Below, one piece after another: positions 17,151-26,081 of a stretch of DNA of 64,000 nucleotides. The DNA lies in the NCBI GenBank assembly GCA_045649825.1, contig JAZRQO010000019.1:62001-126000 (forward strand), read 5' to 3'. Position 1 is the stretch's first letter. Each line of letters starts with the position of its first letter. The position numbers and the translations under genes were made by a program. The DNA comes from RGIG9115 sp045649825 (GTDB lineage: Bacteria; Bacillota; Clostridia; UBA1381). Under the pieces are notes generated by a model that was not told the origin of the DNA, searched no databases, and worked only from the letters and a program-made list of their open reading frames with translations.

Positions 17151-18506
17151 TTACATAATCTGAGTAATGATATAAATCACAAATAATGCAACTGATACCC
17201 ACATAACAGGGCTTATATCTTTAATTTTTCCGCACAAAATTTTAAGAACAACCCATGCAACCATACCAAACATAATACCTGTTGCAATTGAGTAAGCAAA
17301 AGGCATCATAACGATTGCAAGGAATCCGCCGATTGTATCAGCAATGTCACCTTCGAAATCCATCTTTGTAACTGCTGAGAGCATCAGTAGACCAACAAAG
17401 AGCATTGCAGGTGTTGTAGCAAATCCGGGTATTGCAAGGAAGAGAGGCGCAAGAGGAATTGCGATAAGGAACAAGATACCTGTTGTCAATGCTGTAAGAC
17501 CTGTTCTTCCGCCTGCTGCTACACCTGCTGAAGATTCAACATAGCTTGTTACTGTTGATGTACCAAGGCATGCACCTGCAACTGTACCAACCGCGTCTGC
17601 CATCAAAGCACCGCCGGCTCTTGGAAGTGTTCCGTCTTTGTCGAGCAAGTCACCCTTCTGAGCAACACCGATTAATGTACCAACTGTGTCAAAAATATCG
17701 GTGTAGAGGAATGTGAACAATACAACTGCAAATCCCGCAAAATTCTGAGCAACATATGCAAAATCAAACTGGAAAAGTGCAGGAGCTGCAAAGTTTGCTT
17801 TGATTGCGTCCCATGAAAGTGAAGGAATCAAAGAATAAACACCTGCTTCAACATCAACCTGATACCAACCGATAAGCTCTGCAACAATACCGAGTACCCA
17901 TGTTGCAAGAATACCTATTAATATATCACCCTTAACTTTGAAGTGGTGAAGCACGCCAATAATCAAAAGGCCAAGAATTGCAAGAACAACCTGGGGTGAA
18001 CCGATATCACCAAGACCAACCAATGTAGAATCATTGTTTACAACAATACCTGCATTGATAAGTGCGATAATTGTGATAAACAAACCTATACCTGCTGTAA
18101 TACCAAGCTTAAGGTTTGCAGGGATTTTGTTAACCAATGCTTCTCTGAACTTGAAGATTGAAAGAATCATAAAAATGATACCTTCCAGCAAAATAGCTGT
18201 CAATGCTACTTTGTATGAATATCCCATACCCAGACATACTGTGTAGGTAAAGAATGCATTAAGTCCCATACCTGATGCTAAAGCTACAGGGTAATTAGCA
18301 AAAAATGCCATACAAATTGTACCGATAGCAGCTGAAAGTGCCGTAGCCATAAATATCGCAGCAGGGCCGGGTCCATCAGGAATAATACCTAACATTCCAG
18401 GATTAACAGCAAGAATGTACGCCATCGCAAGGAATGTTGTAATACCTGCAATAATCTCTGTTTTTACATTTGTGCCATGTTCTTTGAGTTTGAAAAGTTT
18501 TTCCAT
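17151..18506 (-). CDS. NCS2-family purine permease (PbuG/PbuO-like)
   Basis: This 451-residue polytopic membrane protein has the AzgA/PbuG-type signatures: KTEIIAGITTFLAMAYILAVNPG at the N-terminus, AFFANYPVALASGMGLNAFF, FLYTDIFDTVGTL and GTSTVTSYVESSAGVAAGGRTG, all within about 12-14 membrane helices. It imports hypoxanthine, guanine or adenine by proton symport. The start at 18506 follows an AGAGGGA site; the longer ORF beginning at 18587 has no ribosome binding site and runs through a leader hairpin. It probably forms an operon with the phosphoribosyltransferase gene. Confidence 0.9.
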   Translation of the reverse strand: MEKLFKLKEHGTNVKTEIIAGITTFLAMAYILAVNPGMLGIIPDGPGPAAIFMATALSAAIGTICMAFFANYPVALASGMGLNAFFTYTVCLGMGYSYKVALTAILLEGIIFMILSIFKFREALVNKIPANLKLGITAGIGLFITIIALINAGIVVNNDSTLVGLGDIGSPQVVLAILGLLIIGVLHHFKVKGDILIGILATWVLGIVAELIGWYQVDVEAGVYSLIPSLSWDAIKANFAAPALFQFDFAYVAQNFAGFAVVLFTFLYTDIFDTVGTLIGVAQKGDLLDKDGTLPRAGGALMADAVGTVAGACLGTSTVTSYVESSAGVAAGGRTGLTALTTGILFLIAIPLAPLFLAIPGFATTPAMLFVGLLMLSAVTKMDFEGDIADTIGGFLAIVMMPFAYSIATGIMFGMVAWVVLKILCGKIKDISPVMWVSVALFVIYIITQIM

Positions 18507-18548
18507 AGAAATTCCCTCTTTTCTTGTTTTTTTCTTTTTTGTTTCCGT

Positions 18549-18582
18549 TGAGTATGCCTTTATTGTTTGCTGCATATACTCA
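18549..18582 (-). promoter_or_regulatory. Leader hairpin upstream of the purine permease
   Basis: TGAGTATATGC and GCATACTCA on the transcript can form a 9-bp stem with a two-base bulge and a 14-base loop, about 45 bases before the start codon. It does not match the purine riboswitch consensus that I would expect, so its role (attenuation, processing or stability) is open. Confidence 0.4.
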
Positions 18583-18606
18583 GGCACACTACCCCATCAC
18601 TTCATC

Positions 18607-18635
18607 ATTTTACTACAAGAAAACAAAAAATACAA
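18607..18635 (-). promoter_or_regulatory. Candidate promoter of the purine permease
   Basis: On the minus strand TTGTAT (18630-18635), a 17-base spacer and TAAAAT (18607-18612). The -10 box matches at five of six bases, the -35 box only at three, so this is a moderate prediction. Confidence 0.4.
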
Positions 18636-18708
18636 GTATTTTTTATAAATAAAACACAAATGTAACAATACTAATTTCTTCCTATATAATTTTACCATAT
18701 ATTACACG

Positions 18709-18737
18709 TTGAATATGTGCATATTTTATGTTAAAAT
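18709..18737 (+). promoter_or_regulatory. Candidate promoter of the SleB-like hydrolase
   Basis: TTGAAT (18709-18714), a 17-base spacer and TAAAAT (18732-18737) lie 46 bases before the ATG. A sporulation sigma factor is also possible for this type of gene, but I saw no clear matching element. Confidence 0.45.
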
Positions 18738-18782
18738 CATTTTGACACCTACAATTATTTCTACTCGAAAGGAATGTTCTTA

Positions 18783-19598
18783 ATGAAAAAATTGTTATTG
18801 GCGTGTGCGTTTTTTCTGCTTTTAGCAGGAAATGCAAAAGCCACCGAGGTGCCGGTTGATATCCGTGTAAACGGTGAATACATTATTACCGATACCGAGC
18901 CGGTTATAAGCTCCGGTACAACATACGCCCCCATAAGGGCAATTGCAGACTCTCTGGGTGCAGAAAGTGTAGAATGGGACAAAGGGACAGCTCGTGTCAG
19001 TATTGACGGGAAAGAAGTTTCAGTAAGTATAGGCTCAAAAAATGCATTTGTTAATGGAAAAACCGTAAAAATGAACGGTCCCGCATTTATTCATAACGAC
19101 AGAACTCTTATACCTGTTCGGGCTATGTCTGACATATTCGGTGCAAGCGTAGGATGGGATGATGAATACAAAAATGTAGAGCTTACAAAACCAACAGTCA
19201 ACGTATCAAAGGAAATGATTGATCACAGTTTTACTCACGACGAGCTTTACTGGCTTTCCAGAATTATAAATGCTGAAAGCCGTGGTGAAAGTATGCGCGG
19301 AAAAATAGCAGTAGGAGATGTTATTTTAAACAGAGTAAAAAGCCCTCTGTTTCCCAACACTATATACGGAGTTATTTTTGACAAGCAGTATGCAGTTCAG
19401 TTTGAACCTGTAATTAACGGAACTATTTACTTCTCCCCCTCTGCCGATTCGGTAGGTGCTGCAAAACTCAGCCTTACAAACCCATCAACCGTGGGAGATT
19501 GCTTATATTTCTTTAATCCCATTACAGCCACAAATTCCTGGATTGCACAAAACAGACCTTATTACACGACAATAGGAGGGCACGTGTTTTATCTTTAA
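18783..19598 (+). CDS. Secreted SleB-like cell-wall hydrolase with copper-amine-oxidase-like N-terminal domain
   Basis: The protein has 271 residues. A signal peptide (MKKLLLACAFFLLLAGNAKA) is followed by a copper-amine-oxidase N1-like domain, residues about 22-130, with the paired motifs TYAPIRAIADSLGA and TLIPVRAMSDIFGA. Residues about 145-271 are a Hydrolase_2 domain as in SleB/CwlJ, with the catalytic glutamate in RIINAESRGES and the following GKIAVGDVILNRV. It should cleave spore-cortex or vegetative peptidoglycan. I chose the second ATG, 8 bases behind AAGGAA; the in-frame ATG at 18774 overlaps that site. Confidence 0.88.
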   Translation: MKKLLLACAFFLLLAGNAKATEVPVDIRVNGEYIITDTEPVISSGTTYAPIRAIADSLGAESVEWDKGTARVSIDGKEVSVSIGSKNAFVNGKTVKMNGPAFIHNDRTLIPVRAMSDIFGASVGWDDEYKNVELTKPTVNVSKEMIDHSFTHDELYWLSRIINAESRGESMRGKIAVGDVILNRVKSPLFPNTIYGVIFDKQYAVQFEPVINGTIYFSPSADSVGAAKLSLTNPSTVGDCLYFFNPITATNSWIAQNRPYYTTIGGHVFYL

Positions 19599-19611
19599 AA
19601 AAACACGGCAT

Positions 19612-19656
19612 AACCAAACGGGTTGTAAATACTCACTGTTTACAACCCGTTTGGTT
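19612..19656. terminator. Long perfect inverted repeat after the SleB-like gene
   Basis: AACCAAACGGGTTGTAAA (19612-19629) and its exact complement (19639-19656) form an 18-bp stem with a 9-base loop. No T-run follows on the plus strand, but eight T follow on the minus strand (19595-19605 region), so as an intrinsic terminator it is better oriented against minus-strand transcription. It may still protect or end the hydrolase mRNA. Confidence 0.6.
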
Positions 19657-19675
19657 TACAAAAAAATATGTAATA

Positions 19676-19846
19676 ATGAACGCAACCAATAAAACTCAAT
19701 ATATTGCGTTCATTATCAACATAAGCTACCTATATTTATTTATTCTAAGCTTATGTTATAATAAACAGAACCTATAAAAATACAATCATTTGTGTTTATT
19801 ATCAACATAAGCTACCTATATCTATTTATTCTAAGCTTATGTTATA
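19676..19846. repeat. Dispersed palindromic repeat, copy B (two tandem units)
   Basis: Two units 86 bp apart start at 19708 and 19794 with GTTCATTATCAACATAAGC and GTTTATTATCAACATAAGC. Each is followed by CTACCTATAT, then TTTATTCTAAGCTTATGTTATA, whose first arm pairs with the second to give a roughly 18-bp imperfect palindrome. It lies in the opposite orientation to copies A and C. No coding sequence is present in the 500-bp interval between the two hydrolase genes. Confidence 0.85.
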
Positions 19847-19981
19847 TTCTATTATATATAATTTTCATTAAAATTGTATACATCATACAGTTAATCTCTA
19901 CCTACATATTACAATATGCACAAATTTATGGCATATCCAGCCACATTATACCCCTTAATTTGTTACAAAAACTAAGTCAAA

Positions 19982-19998
19982 ATTACAGAAATGTTACA
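19982..19998 (+). promoter_or_regulatory. Candidate WalR box upstream of the NlpC/P60 gene
   Basis: ATTACA-N5-GTTACA, which on the other strand reads TGTAAC-N5-TGTAAT, matches the WalR direct-repeat consensus TGTWAH-N5-TGTWAH at every defined base. It ends 16 bases upstream of the -35 box. WalR and WalK are encoded at 43505-46048. Confidence 0.6.
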
Positions 19999-20014
19999 AA
20001 AAAATAAAAATAAT

Positions 20015-20043
20015 TTGACAAAACAAAGAAAATGGTGTATAAT
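20015..20043 (+). promoter_or_regulatory. Consensus sigma-A promoter of the NlpC/P60 gene
   Basis: A perfect TTGACA (20015-20020), a 17-base spacer and a perfect TATAAT (20038-20043). Transcription should start near 20050. Confidence 0.9.
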
Positions 20044-20056
20044 TAACCTGTTGTTT

Positions 20057-20077
20057 GTCGGATAACAAAAATCCGAC
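20057..20077 (+). other. 5'-UTR stem-loop of the NlpC/P60 mRNA
   Basis: GTCGGAT and ATCCGAC form a perfect 7-bp stem with a 7-base loop at the very start of the transcript, just before the TTAGGAGG ribosome binding site. This position suits a 5' stabiliser. Confidence 0.5.
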
Positions 20078-20100
20078 CTAACTTAGGAGGTTTTATTTTT

Positions 20101-21315
20101 ATGAAGAATGCAAAGCATACGGTTGTGGGACTTCTTACAATCGCTATGATTGGCACTATGTCAGTTAAACAGTCAATCGACCTTAAAGCAAGCAACAGGC
20201 TTGCGGCATTGCTGAACAAAACCGAAGAGGTTACAACAGTTATCAACCCTGAGGTTATAAAAATCAGCCCGGAAGAAGCCGCTGAAGCTTTAAGTGAAAC
20301 ATACACTGAAGATGAGTTGAAACAAATAGAAGAAAAGAAGAGCTCACATACAAACAGTTATGTACTTCTCACCTTCGGGACATTGAACGTATACGAAGCT
20401 CCTTCAGACGAAGGTGCAGTTATAGATACTCTCCCCCAGACAACTGAAGTAAAAATTCTTGAATCTACAGATGGATGGTACAAAATATCCTATGGCGAAA
20501 ACAAATTCGGATTTGTTTCAAAAAGTCATATAACAGAAAGCAAAGCAGAAGCAGACTATGCCGCAATGCATTATGACAACTACAAAAAAGCAGTTGTTAA
20601 AACAGACGGCTCAAAAGCGAACATCAGACGTTCTGCCTCATCTAACGCCTCTATTATAGGAAAGCTTGAAAACGGAAGCGAGCTTGTTCTCGTATACGAC
20701 GAAAACGGATATACAAAGGTATTCTACGGAAAAGACCTTGATACAGGCTATGTTGTTTCAACAGCTATCGAAATTGTGGATGCATGGATGCCCAAAACTG
20801 AGGTTGCATCAATACAGAAAGCAGCCGCAGACAGAAGAGCCGCAGAAGCAAAGGCGAGAGCTGAAGCAGCTACAAGAGAAAAAGCTGCAAAGGCCGCTAA
20901 AGCAAGGGTAACAAAATCTGCTTCCACATATAAAACACCTGCCGCAAGTTCAAAGGGTCAGGCAATTGTAAACACCGCAAGAAAGTATATGGGCGTTCGC
21001 TATGTATGGGGCGGTTCATCACCCAAAGGCTTCGACTGTTCAGGTCTTGTACAATATGTATGTAAGTCACTTGGAATAAGTGTTAACCGTACAGCTGCTG
21101 CTCAGTTCAGCAACGGACGCGCAGTTAATAAAGCCGATCTTCAACCCGGTGACCTCGTGTTCTTTGCAAAGAGCAAGCGTATCAGCCACGTTGGTATTTA
21201 TATTGGTAACGGTCAGATGATACATGCTCCCCACACAGGTGACGTTGTAAGAATTGCATCAATTAACAGTGCATACTATTCAAGAACATACGTAGGTGCA
21301 AGAAGAGTATATTAA
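20101..21315 (+). CDS. Secreted NlpC/P60 peptidoglycan endopeptidase with two SH3 domains
   Basis: This 404-residue exported protein has an N-terminal hydrophobic signal segment (residues 6-25), two bacterial SH3 domains (about 85-147 and 165-225), an Ala/Lys/Arg-rich coiled linker (about 238-272) and a C-terminal NlpC/P60 domain (288-404). The catalytic cysteine is in FDCSGL (Cys313) and the histidines in ISHVGIY (His363) and IHAPHTG (His375). It would cut peptide stems of peptidoglycan during growth. The start follows TTAGGAGG. The WalR-like box and strong promoter upstream suggest control by the essential cell-wall two-component system. Confidence 0.92.
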   Translation: MKNAKHTVVGLLTIAMIGTMSVKQSIDLKASNRLAALLNKTEEVTTVINPEVIKISPEEAAEALSETYTEDELKQIEEKKSSHTNSYVLLTFGTLNVYEAPSDEGAVIDTLPQTTEVKILESTDGWYKISYGENKFGFVSKSHITESKAEADYAAMHYDNYKKAVVKTDGSKANIRRSASSNASIIGKLENGSELVLVYDENGYTKVFYGKDLDTGYVVSTAIEIVDAWMPKTEVASIQKAAADRRAAEAKARAEAATREKAAKAAKARVTKSASTYKTPAASSKGQAIVNTARKYMGVRYVWGGSSPKGFDCSGLVQYVCKSLGISVNRTAAAQFSNGRAVNKADLQPGDLVFFAKSKRISHVGIYIGNGQMIHAPHTGDVVRIASINSAYYSRTYVGARRVY

Positions 21316-21320
21316 AACTT

Positions 21321-21356
21321 AAAAGGTTCTGCCGAAAATGGCAGAACCTTTTTTAT
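21321..21356 (+). terminator. Intrinsic terminator after the NlpC/P60 gene
   Basis: AAAAGGTTCTGCC and GGCAGAACCTTTT form a 13-bp stem with a 6-base loop, followed by a T-run. Confidence 0.92.
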
Positions 21357-21380
21357 TTAGTATGTGACCATAATCATATA

Positions 21381-21418
21381 AAAACAACCTTGCAAAGAAA
21401 TTTGCAAGGTTGTTTTTT
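21381..21418 (-). terminator. Terminator of the PPDK gene
   Basis: AACAACCTTGCAAA pairs with TTTGCAAGGTTGTT around a four-base loop, flanked by A- and T-runs that allow termination from either side. It lies 43 bases beyond the PPDK stop codon. Confidence 0.85.
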
Positions 21419-21460
21419 AATATTTGCTTTATCTTTTTAAGTTAAATCAACATTTAAAGA

Positions 21461-24091
21461 TTATTTGCTTTCCTTAATAGCAGCCTGAGCAGCAGCAAGT
21501 CTTGCGATGGGCACACGGAAAGGTGAACATGAAACGTAGTCAAGTCCGATTGTGTGGCAGAATTCTACTGATACAGGGTCGCCGCCGTGCTCACCGCAGA
21601 TACCGCAGTGCATTGAAGGACGAACCTTCTTACCTTCTGTAACAGCCATCTGCATAAGCTTACCAACACCTGTCTGGTCGAGCTTAGCAAAGGGATCGTT
21701 TTCGAAGATCTTTGCATCATAGTAAGCGTCGAGGAACTTACCTGCGTCGTCTCTTGAGAAGCCGTATGTCATCTGTGTAAGGTCATTTGTACCGAAGCAG
21801 AAGAATTCAGCTTCGCCTGCGATTACATCAGCTGTAAGTCAAGCCCTGGGGATTTCGATCATTGTCCCAACTTCGTACTTAAGATCTGCGCCTGCAGCTG
21901 CGATTTCAGCGACTGCTGTTTCAACAACAACCTTCTTAACATACTTAAGCTCTTTGATGTCGCCAACCAAAGGAATCATGATTTCGGGAACAATGTTCCA
22001 GTCTGCATGAGCCTTCTTCACATTGATAGCAGCTCTGATAACAGCCTTTGTCTGCATAGCAGCGATTTCAGGGTATGTTACTGCAAGACGGCATCCTCTG
22101 TGACCCATCATGGGGTTGAACTCGTGGAGTGATGTAATGATGTTCTTGATTTCTTCTACTGACTTGCCCTGGGCGTCTGCAAGAGCCTTAATGTCAGCTT
22201 CTTCTGTGGGAACGAACTCATGAAGCGGGGGATCGAGGAATCTGATTGTTACAGGATTTCCTTCCAGCGCTTCGTAGAGAGCTTCAAAGTCGCCCTGCTG
22301 ATAAGGAAGAATCTTATCAAGAGCAGCTTCTCTTTCTTCTACTGTATCTGAACAGATCATCTCACGGAATGCAGCGATTCTTTCAGCTTCAAAGAACATA
22401 TGCTCTGTACGGCAAAGACCGATACCTTCAGCACCAAGCTCTCTTGCCTTCTTAGCATCTGCAGGAGTATCTGCATTTGTTCTTACCTTAAGTGTTCTGA
22501 ATTCATCAGCCCAAGCCATGATCTGACCGAATTCACCTGCGATTTCAGCATCAACTGTGGGGATAATACCATCGTAGATATTACCTGTTGAACCGTCGAT
22601 TGAAATATAATCGCCTTCATTATATGTTTTACCTGCAAGAACGAATTTCTTGTTTTCTTCGTCCATAGCGATGTCGCCACAACCTGATACACAGCATGTA
22701 CCCATACCACGAGCAACAACGGCAGCGTGTGATGTCATACCGCCACGAACTGTGAGGATACCCTGTGAAGCCTTCATACCTGTAATATCTTCAGGTGAAG
22801 TTTCAAGACGAACAAGAACTACCTTTTCGCCTCTTGCATTCCAAGCCTCTGCATCTTCAGCTGTGAATACAACCTTACCGCATGCAGCACCGGGAGAAGC
22901 GCCAAGACCCTTACCAACAGGTGTTGCAGCCTTAAGAGCTTTTGCATCAAACTGGGGATGGAGAAGAGTGTCGAGGTTTCTGGGATCGATCATAGCAACA
23001 GCCTTTTTCTTGTCAATCATACCCTCAGAAACTAAGTCACAAGCGATCTTAAGAGCAGCCTTAGCTGTTCTCTTACCATTTCTTGTCTGGAGCATATAGA
23101 GCTTCTTGTTTTCAATTGTGAACTCCATATCCTGCATATCTCTGTAGTGATCTTCGAGAATCTTACAAACCTTGTTGAATTCTTCAAAAGCTTCAGGGAA
23201 CTTTTCAGCCATCTGAGCGATAGGCATAGGAGTACGAACGCCGGCAACAACGTCTTCACCCTGAGCGTTTACAAGGAATTCACCCATGAGGCCTCTGTCA
23301 CCTGAAGCAGGGTCACGTGTGAAAGCAACACCTGTACCGCAATCGTCACCCATGTTACCGAATGCCATCATCTGTACGTTAACAGCTGTACCCCATGAAT
23401 AAGGAATATCGTTGTCACGACGGTATACGTTTGCTCTGGGGTTGTCCCATGAACGGAATACGGCTTCAACAGCACCCATCAACTGTTCTTTGGGATCAGT
23501 TGGGAAGTCGCATCCGATTTTTGACTTATATTCAGCCTTGAACTGTGAAGCAAGTTCTTTAAGGTCTTCAGCTGTAAGCTCGATGTCCTGTGTTACGCCC
23601 TTTTTCTCTTTCATTTCGTCGATGAGTTGTTCGAAATACTTCTTACCAACTTCCATAACAACGTCTGAATACATCTGGATAAATCTTCTGTAGCAGTCCC
23701 AAGCCCAACGTGCATTACCTGACTTGTTAGCCATTGCTTCAACAACGTCTTCGTTAAGGCCGAGGTTAAGGATTGTATCCATCATACCGGGCATTGAAGC
23801 TCTTGCACCTGAACGAACTGATACGAGAAGGGGATTTTCTTTATCTCCGAATTTCTTTCCGCAGATAGCTTCCATTTTAACGATGTTTTCCATAATTTCT
23901 TTCTGGATTTCTTCGCTAATTACTCTGCCATCTTCGTAATACTGAGTACAAGCTTCTGTTGATACTGTGAAGCCCTGGGGAACGGGAAGACCAATCTTTG
24001 TCATTTCTGCAAGGTTGGCACCTTTACCACCGAGGAGTTCTCTCATGCTTGCATCACCTTCGCTAAAAAGGTATACATACTTTTTGCTCAT
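21461..24091 (-). pseudogene. ppdK: Pyruvate phosphate dikinase interrupted by an in-frame TGA
   Basis: The frame encodes a PPDK of normal length (about 876 codons) with the N-terminal FSEGDASMRELLGGKGANLAEM, the phosphohistidine motif GGMTSHAAVVARGMGTCC, and the PEP/pyruvate domain ending in CGICGEHGG with the catalytic cysteine. At 21839-21841 an in-frame TGA stands in IPRA-stop-LTAD, where homologues have alanine. The frame is kept on both sides and no bases are missing. The truncated 750-residue product would lack the catalytic cysteine. Just after the stop are three uncommon residues (Val, Gly and Cys where Glu, Glu and Ser are usual). Sequence error, a recent null mutation or recoding are the options. 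Confidence 0.85.
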
Positions 24092-24282
24092 TGTTTTTCC
24101 TCCTAAAATGTTTATACAGCTTTAAGCCTATGTATAAAAGTTTATACGACTTCTAAGCCTACAGTATAATTATAACATATTTTTGAAAAATGTCTATATT
24201 TTTTTGAAAAATAATTTATAGAAAGATTATAGGTATTTTTGTACTTTTTTCATACAAATACCACAATATATCACGATTTGGT

Positions 24283-24963
24283 TTACATAAGTGAGAAACG
24301 AACCTGTAATATTTCCATTACCCTCTCCCCTACGGTTCCTGTATAATTATTATAATCGTCACCCGATTCGTCGTTTGCACCGTCGGAAATTATCTTGATT
24401 GATTCAAAGTCCTGACCATTTATAAAGCAAACCTGAGCAAGTGCACCGGCTTCCATATCGACACTTGAACATCCAAAATGCGAGGTAAGCATTTGTTTTA
24501 CTTCTGATTTTGTGCAGAACATATCAGCAGTTGCATTATGTCCCACAATCCAGTTTATGCCCTTTTGTGTAAGTGCTTCACCGAATCCGGGGCATATACT
24601 GCAATCAAACATTACCTTATTAATTCCGGAAATCAGACCTAATGGGTCGCCAAAAGCGGTGGTGTCCACATCGTACTGAACAGCACTGTCTACAAGCACC
24701 ACATCTCCCATAGCAAGTCCCGGAACAAGTCCGCCCGCCGCACCGATATTGATTATTTTATCAACCTTGAAGTTAAGAAGAAACGCCTCACAGCATGCAG
24801 ACATAAATACCTTACCTATGCCGCACTTGACTGCCACAACTTCTTTGCCGAAAAGCTTACCTATACAAAAATCAAAACCGCCGATTTTTTTATGTTCATT
24901 AATTTCTAAATCTTCTAAAAGCTTTGACATTTCAAAATCGGTTGCACCTATTATACCTATCAT
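24283..24963 (-). CDS. mtnN: 5'-methylthioadenosine/S-adenosylhomocysteine nucleosidase
   Basis: This 226-residue nucleosidase of the PNP/UDP family starts MIGIIGATDFEM with the catalytic-type glutamate near residue 11, has GIGKVFMSACCEAF, the ribose-binding SSVDMEAGALAQV and the catalytic aspartate in IISDGAND. It hydrolyses methylthioadenosine and S-adenosylhomocysteine to adenine and a thioribose derivative, recycling products of SAM-using reactions such as radical-SAM activation. About 40 bases separate it from the upstream CDF gene. Confidence 0.88.
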   Translation of the reverse strand: MIGIIGATDFEMSKLLEDLEINEHKKIGGFDFCIGKLFGKEVVAVKCGIGKVFMSACCEAFLLNFKVDKIINIGAAGGLVPGLAMGDVVLVDSAVQYDVDTTAFGDPLGLISGINKVMFDCSICPGFGEALTQKGINWIVGHNATADMFCTKSEVKQMLTSHFGCSSVDMEAGALAQVCFINGQDFESIKIISDGANDESGDDYNNYTGTVGERVMEILQVRFSLM

Positions 24964-25002
24964 AATTCAACCTCCCATATATATTTTATTAATTATCACA
25001 TT

Positions 25003-25896
25003 TCAGTGATGGTGATGATGGTGATGATGTCCACAATCACCAACGCTCACACAGCACTCTCTTGTGTGGCAATGCTCATCCGGAGCTTCAAGCTCCAATG
25101 TTGTGTGAACTATTCTGAAGCTTTCAAGTTCTTTTCTTACATTTTCCTTTATTTCGTGTCCATCCTTATCTGTTACAATATGCATAGTTGCATAGTTGTT
25201 ATATCCGTCAAGGCTTCGTATATGAATATGATGAACATCCAAAACTCCGTCTGTTTCGCATATGTGTGCTTTGATATCATCTATGCTTATACCTGACGGG
25301 ATTTTTTCAAGAAAGAGATTTTCTATTTCCTTAAGATTTTTAAGAGCATTTATAAGAATAAACACAGAAACGCCTATGGACATAATGGGGTCAATAACAG
25401 AAATATTCGTAAGCTTCATAACAACAGCTCCCACAAGAACTACTATCCAACCAAGTACGTCCTCAAGCATATGAAGATTAACTGCTCTTTGATTCAGGGA
25501 ATCACCGTGTTTTGTAAACATGGCCGCCGCAAAATTCACCAATGCTCCTACCACGGCAAAAAGTATCATTCCGCTATAGTTTATGGATACAGGATTGAAT
25601 ATTCTGAGAATAGCATTATACAATACAGCCAAAGAGCCGAAGATAAGTATGCCCGTTGTTATAAAGCTGCCCATAACAGAATACCTTGCATATCCGTAGG
25701 TATATGTTTCGTCAGGTTGCTTTTTGCTTTTCCGTTCCAGAAAATAAGAAGCTCCAATACTCACTGCATCGCCAATGTCGTGAACGGCATCGGAAACGAT
25801 TGCCACGCTCCCCGTAATTGCACCGCCGATAAATTCAAAGATTGAGAATAGTAAATTAAGTATAAAGGCAATTAAAATATTCTTTTCTGTTTTCAT
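25003..25896 (-). CDS. Cation diffusion facilitator metal exporter with a C-terminal His8 tail
   Basis: This 297-residue CDF protein has six predicted membrane helices. Metal-site motifs are SDAVHDIGDA in helix 2 and HMLEDVLGW in helix 5; the cytoplasmic domain (about 205-280) has the usual DVHHIHI dimer site. The chain ends CGHHHHHHHH, eight histidines encoded by mixed CAT and CAC codons. Such exporters expel Zn2+, Co2+ or similar ions, and the tail plus CHTRECC segment could sense or deliver metal. The ATG at 25896 is behind GGGGG; the TTG at 25902 is less likely. Confidence 0.9.
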   Translation of the reverse strand: MKTEKNILIAFILNLLFSIFEFIGGAITGSVAIVSDAVHDIGDAVSIGASYFLERKSKKQPDETYTYGYARYSVMGSFITTGILIFGSLAVLYNAILRIFNPVSINYSGMILFAVVGALVNFAAAMFTKHGDSLNQRAVNLHMLEDVLGWIVVLVGAVVMKLTNISVIDPIMSIGVSVFILINALKNLKEIENLFLEKIPSGISIDDIKAHICETDGVLDVHHIHIRSLDGYNNYATMHIVTDKDGHEIKENVRKELESFRIVHTTLELEAPDEHCHTRECCVSVGDCGHHHHHHHH

Positions 25897-26033
25897 TAAC
25901 AATAACCCCCATTACTTTTAAATTACAAATTCTGTAATTTATATGATATTAATATTGTGTTCCTTCTCGGCTTATTTAAACGATTTTATTGTATCATAAA
26001 AAGTTTTATTTTGCAACTATATTATTTACTAAA

Positions 26034-26058
26034 AAAAACGCCCATACAAGGCGTTTCT
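26034..26058 (-). terminator. Intrinsic terminator after thiT
   Basis: AAACGCC and GGCGTTT form a 7-bp stem with a short loop; on the minus strand a run of eight T follows. It lies 23 bases past the thiT stop codon. Confidence 0.8.
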
Positions 26059-26081
26059 TTTATTGATAACACAAGCATTGT

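Noticed and set aside
18507..18640. Purine riboswitch upstream of the NCS2 permease
   Set aside because: The leader has one hairpin but not the three-way junction and conserved loop sequences of purine aptamers.
21773..21845. Selenocysteine insertion at the TGA in PPDK
   Set aside because: A hairpin follows the TGA, but it is about 25 bases away, homologues have alanine at this position rather than cysteine, PPDK is not a known selenoprotein and no sel genes are in the window.
25003..25030. Poly-His end as a vector-derived tag or contamination
   Set aside because: The codons are mixed CAT/CAC, the gene is flanked by ordinary chromosomal genes and no vector sequence follows the stop codon.
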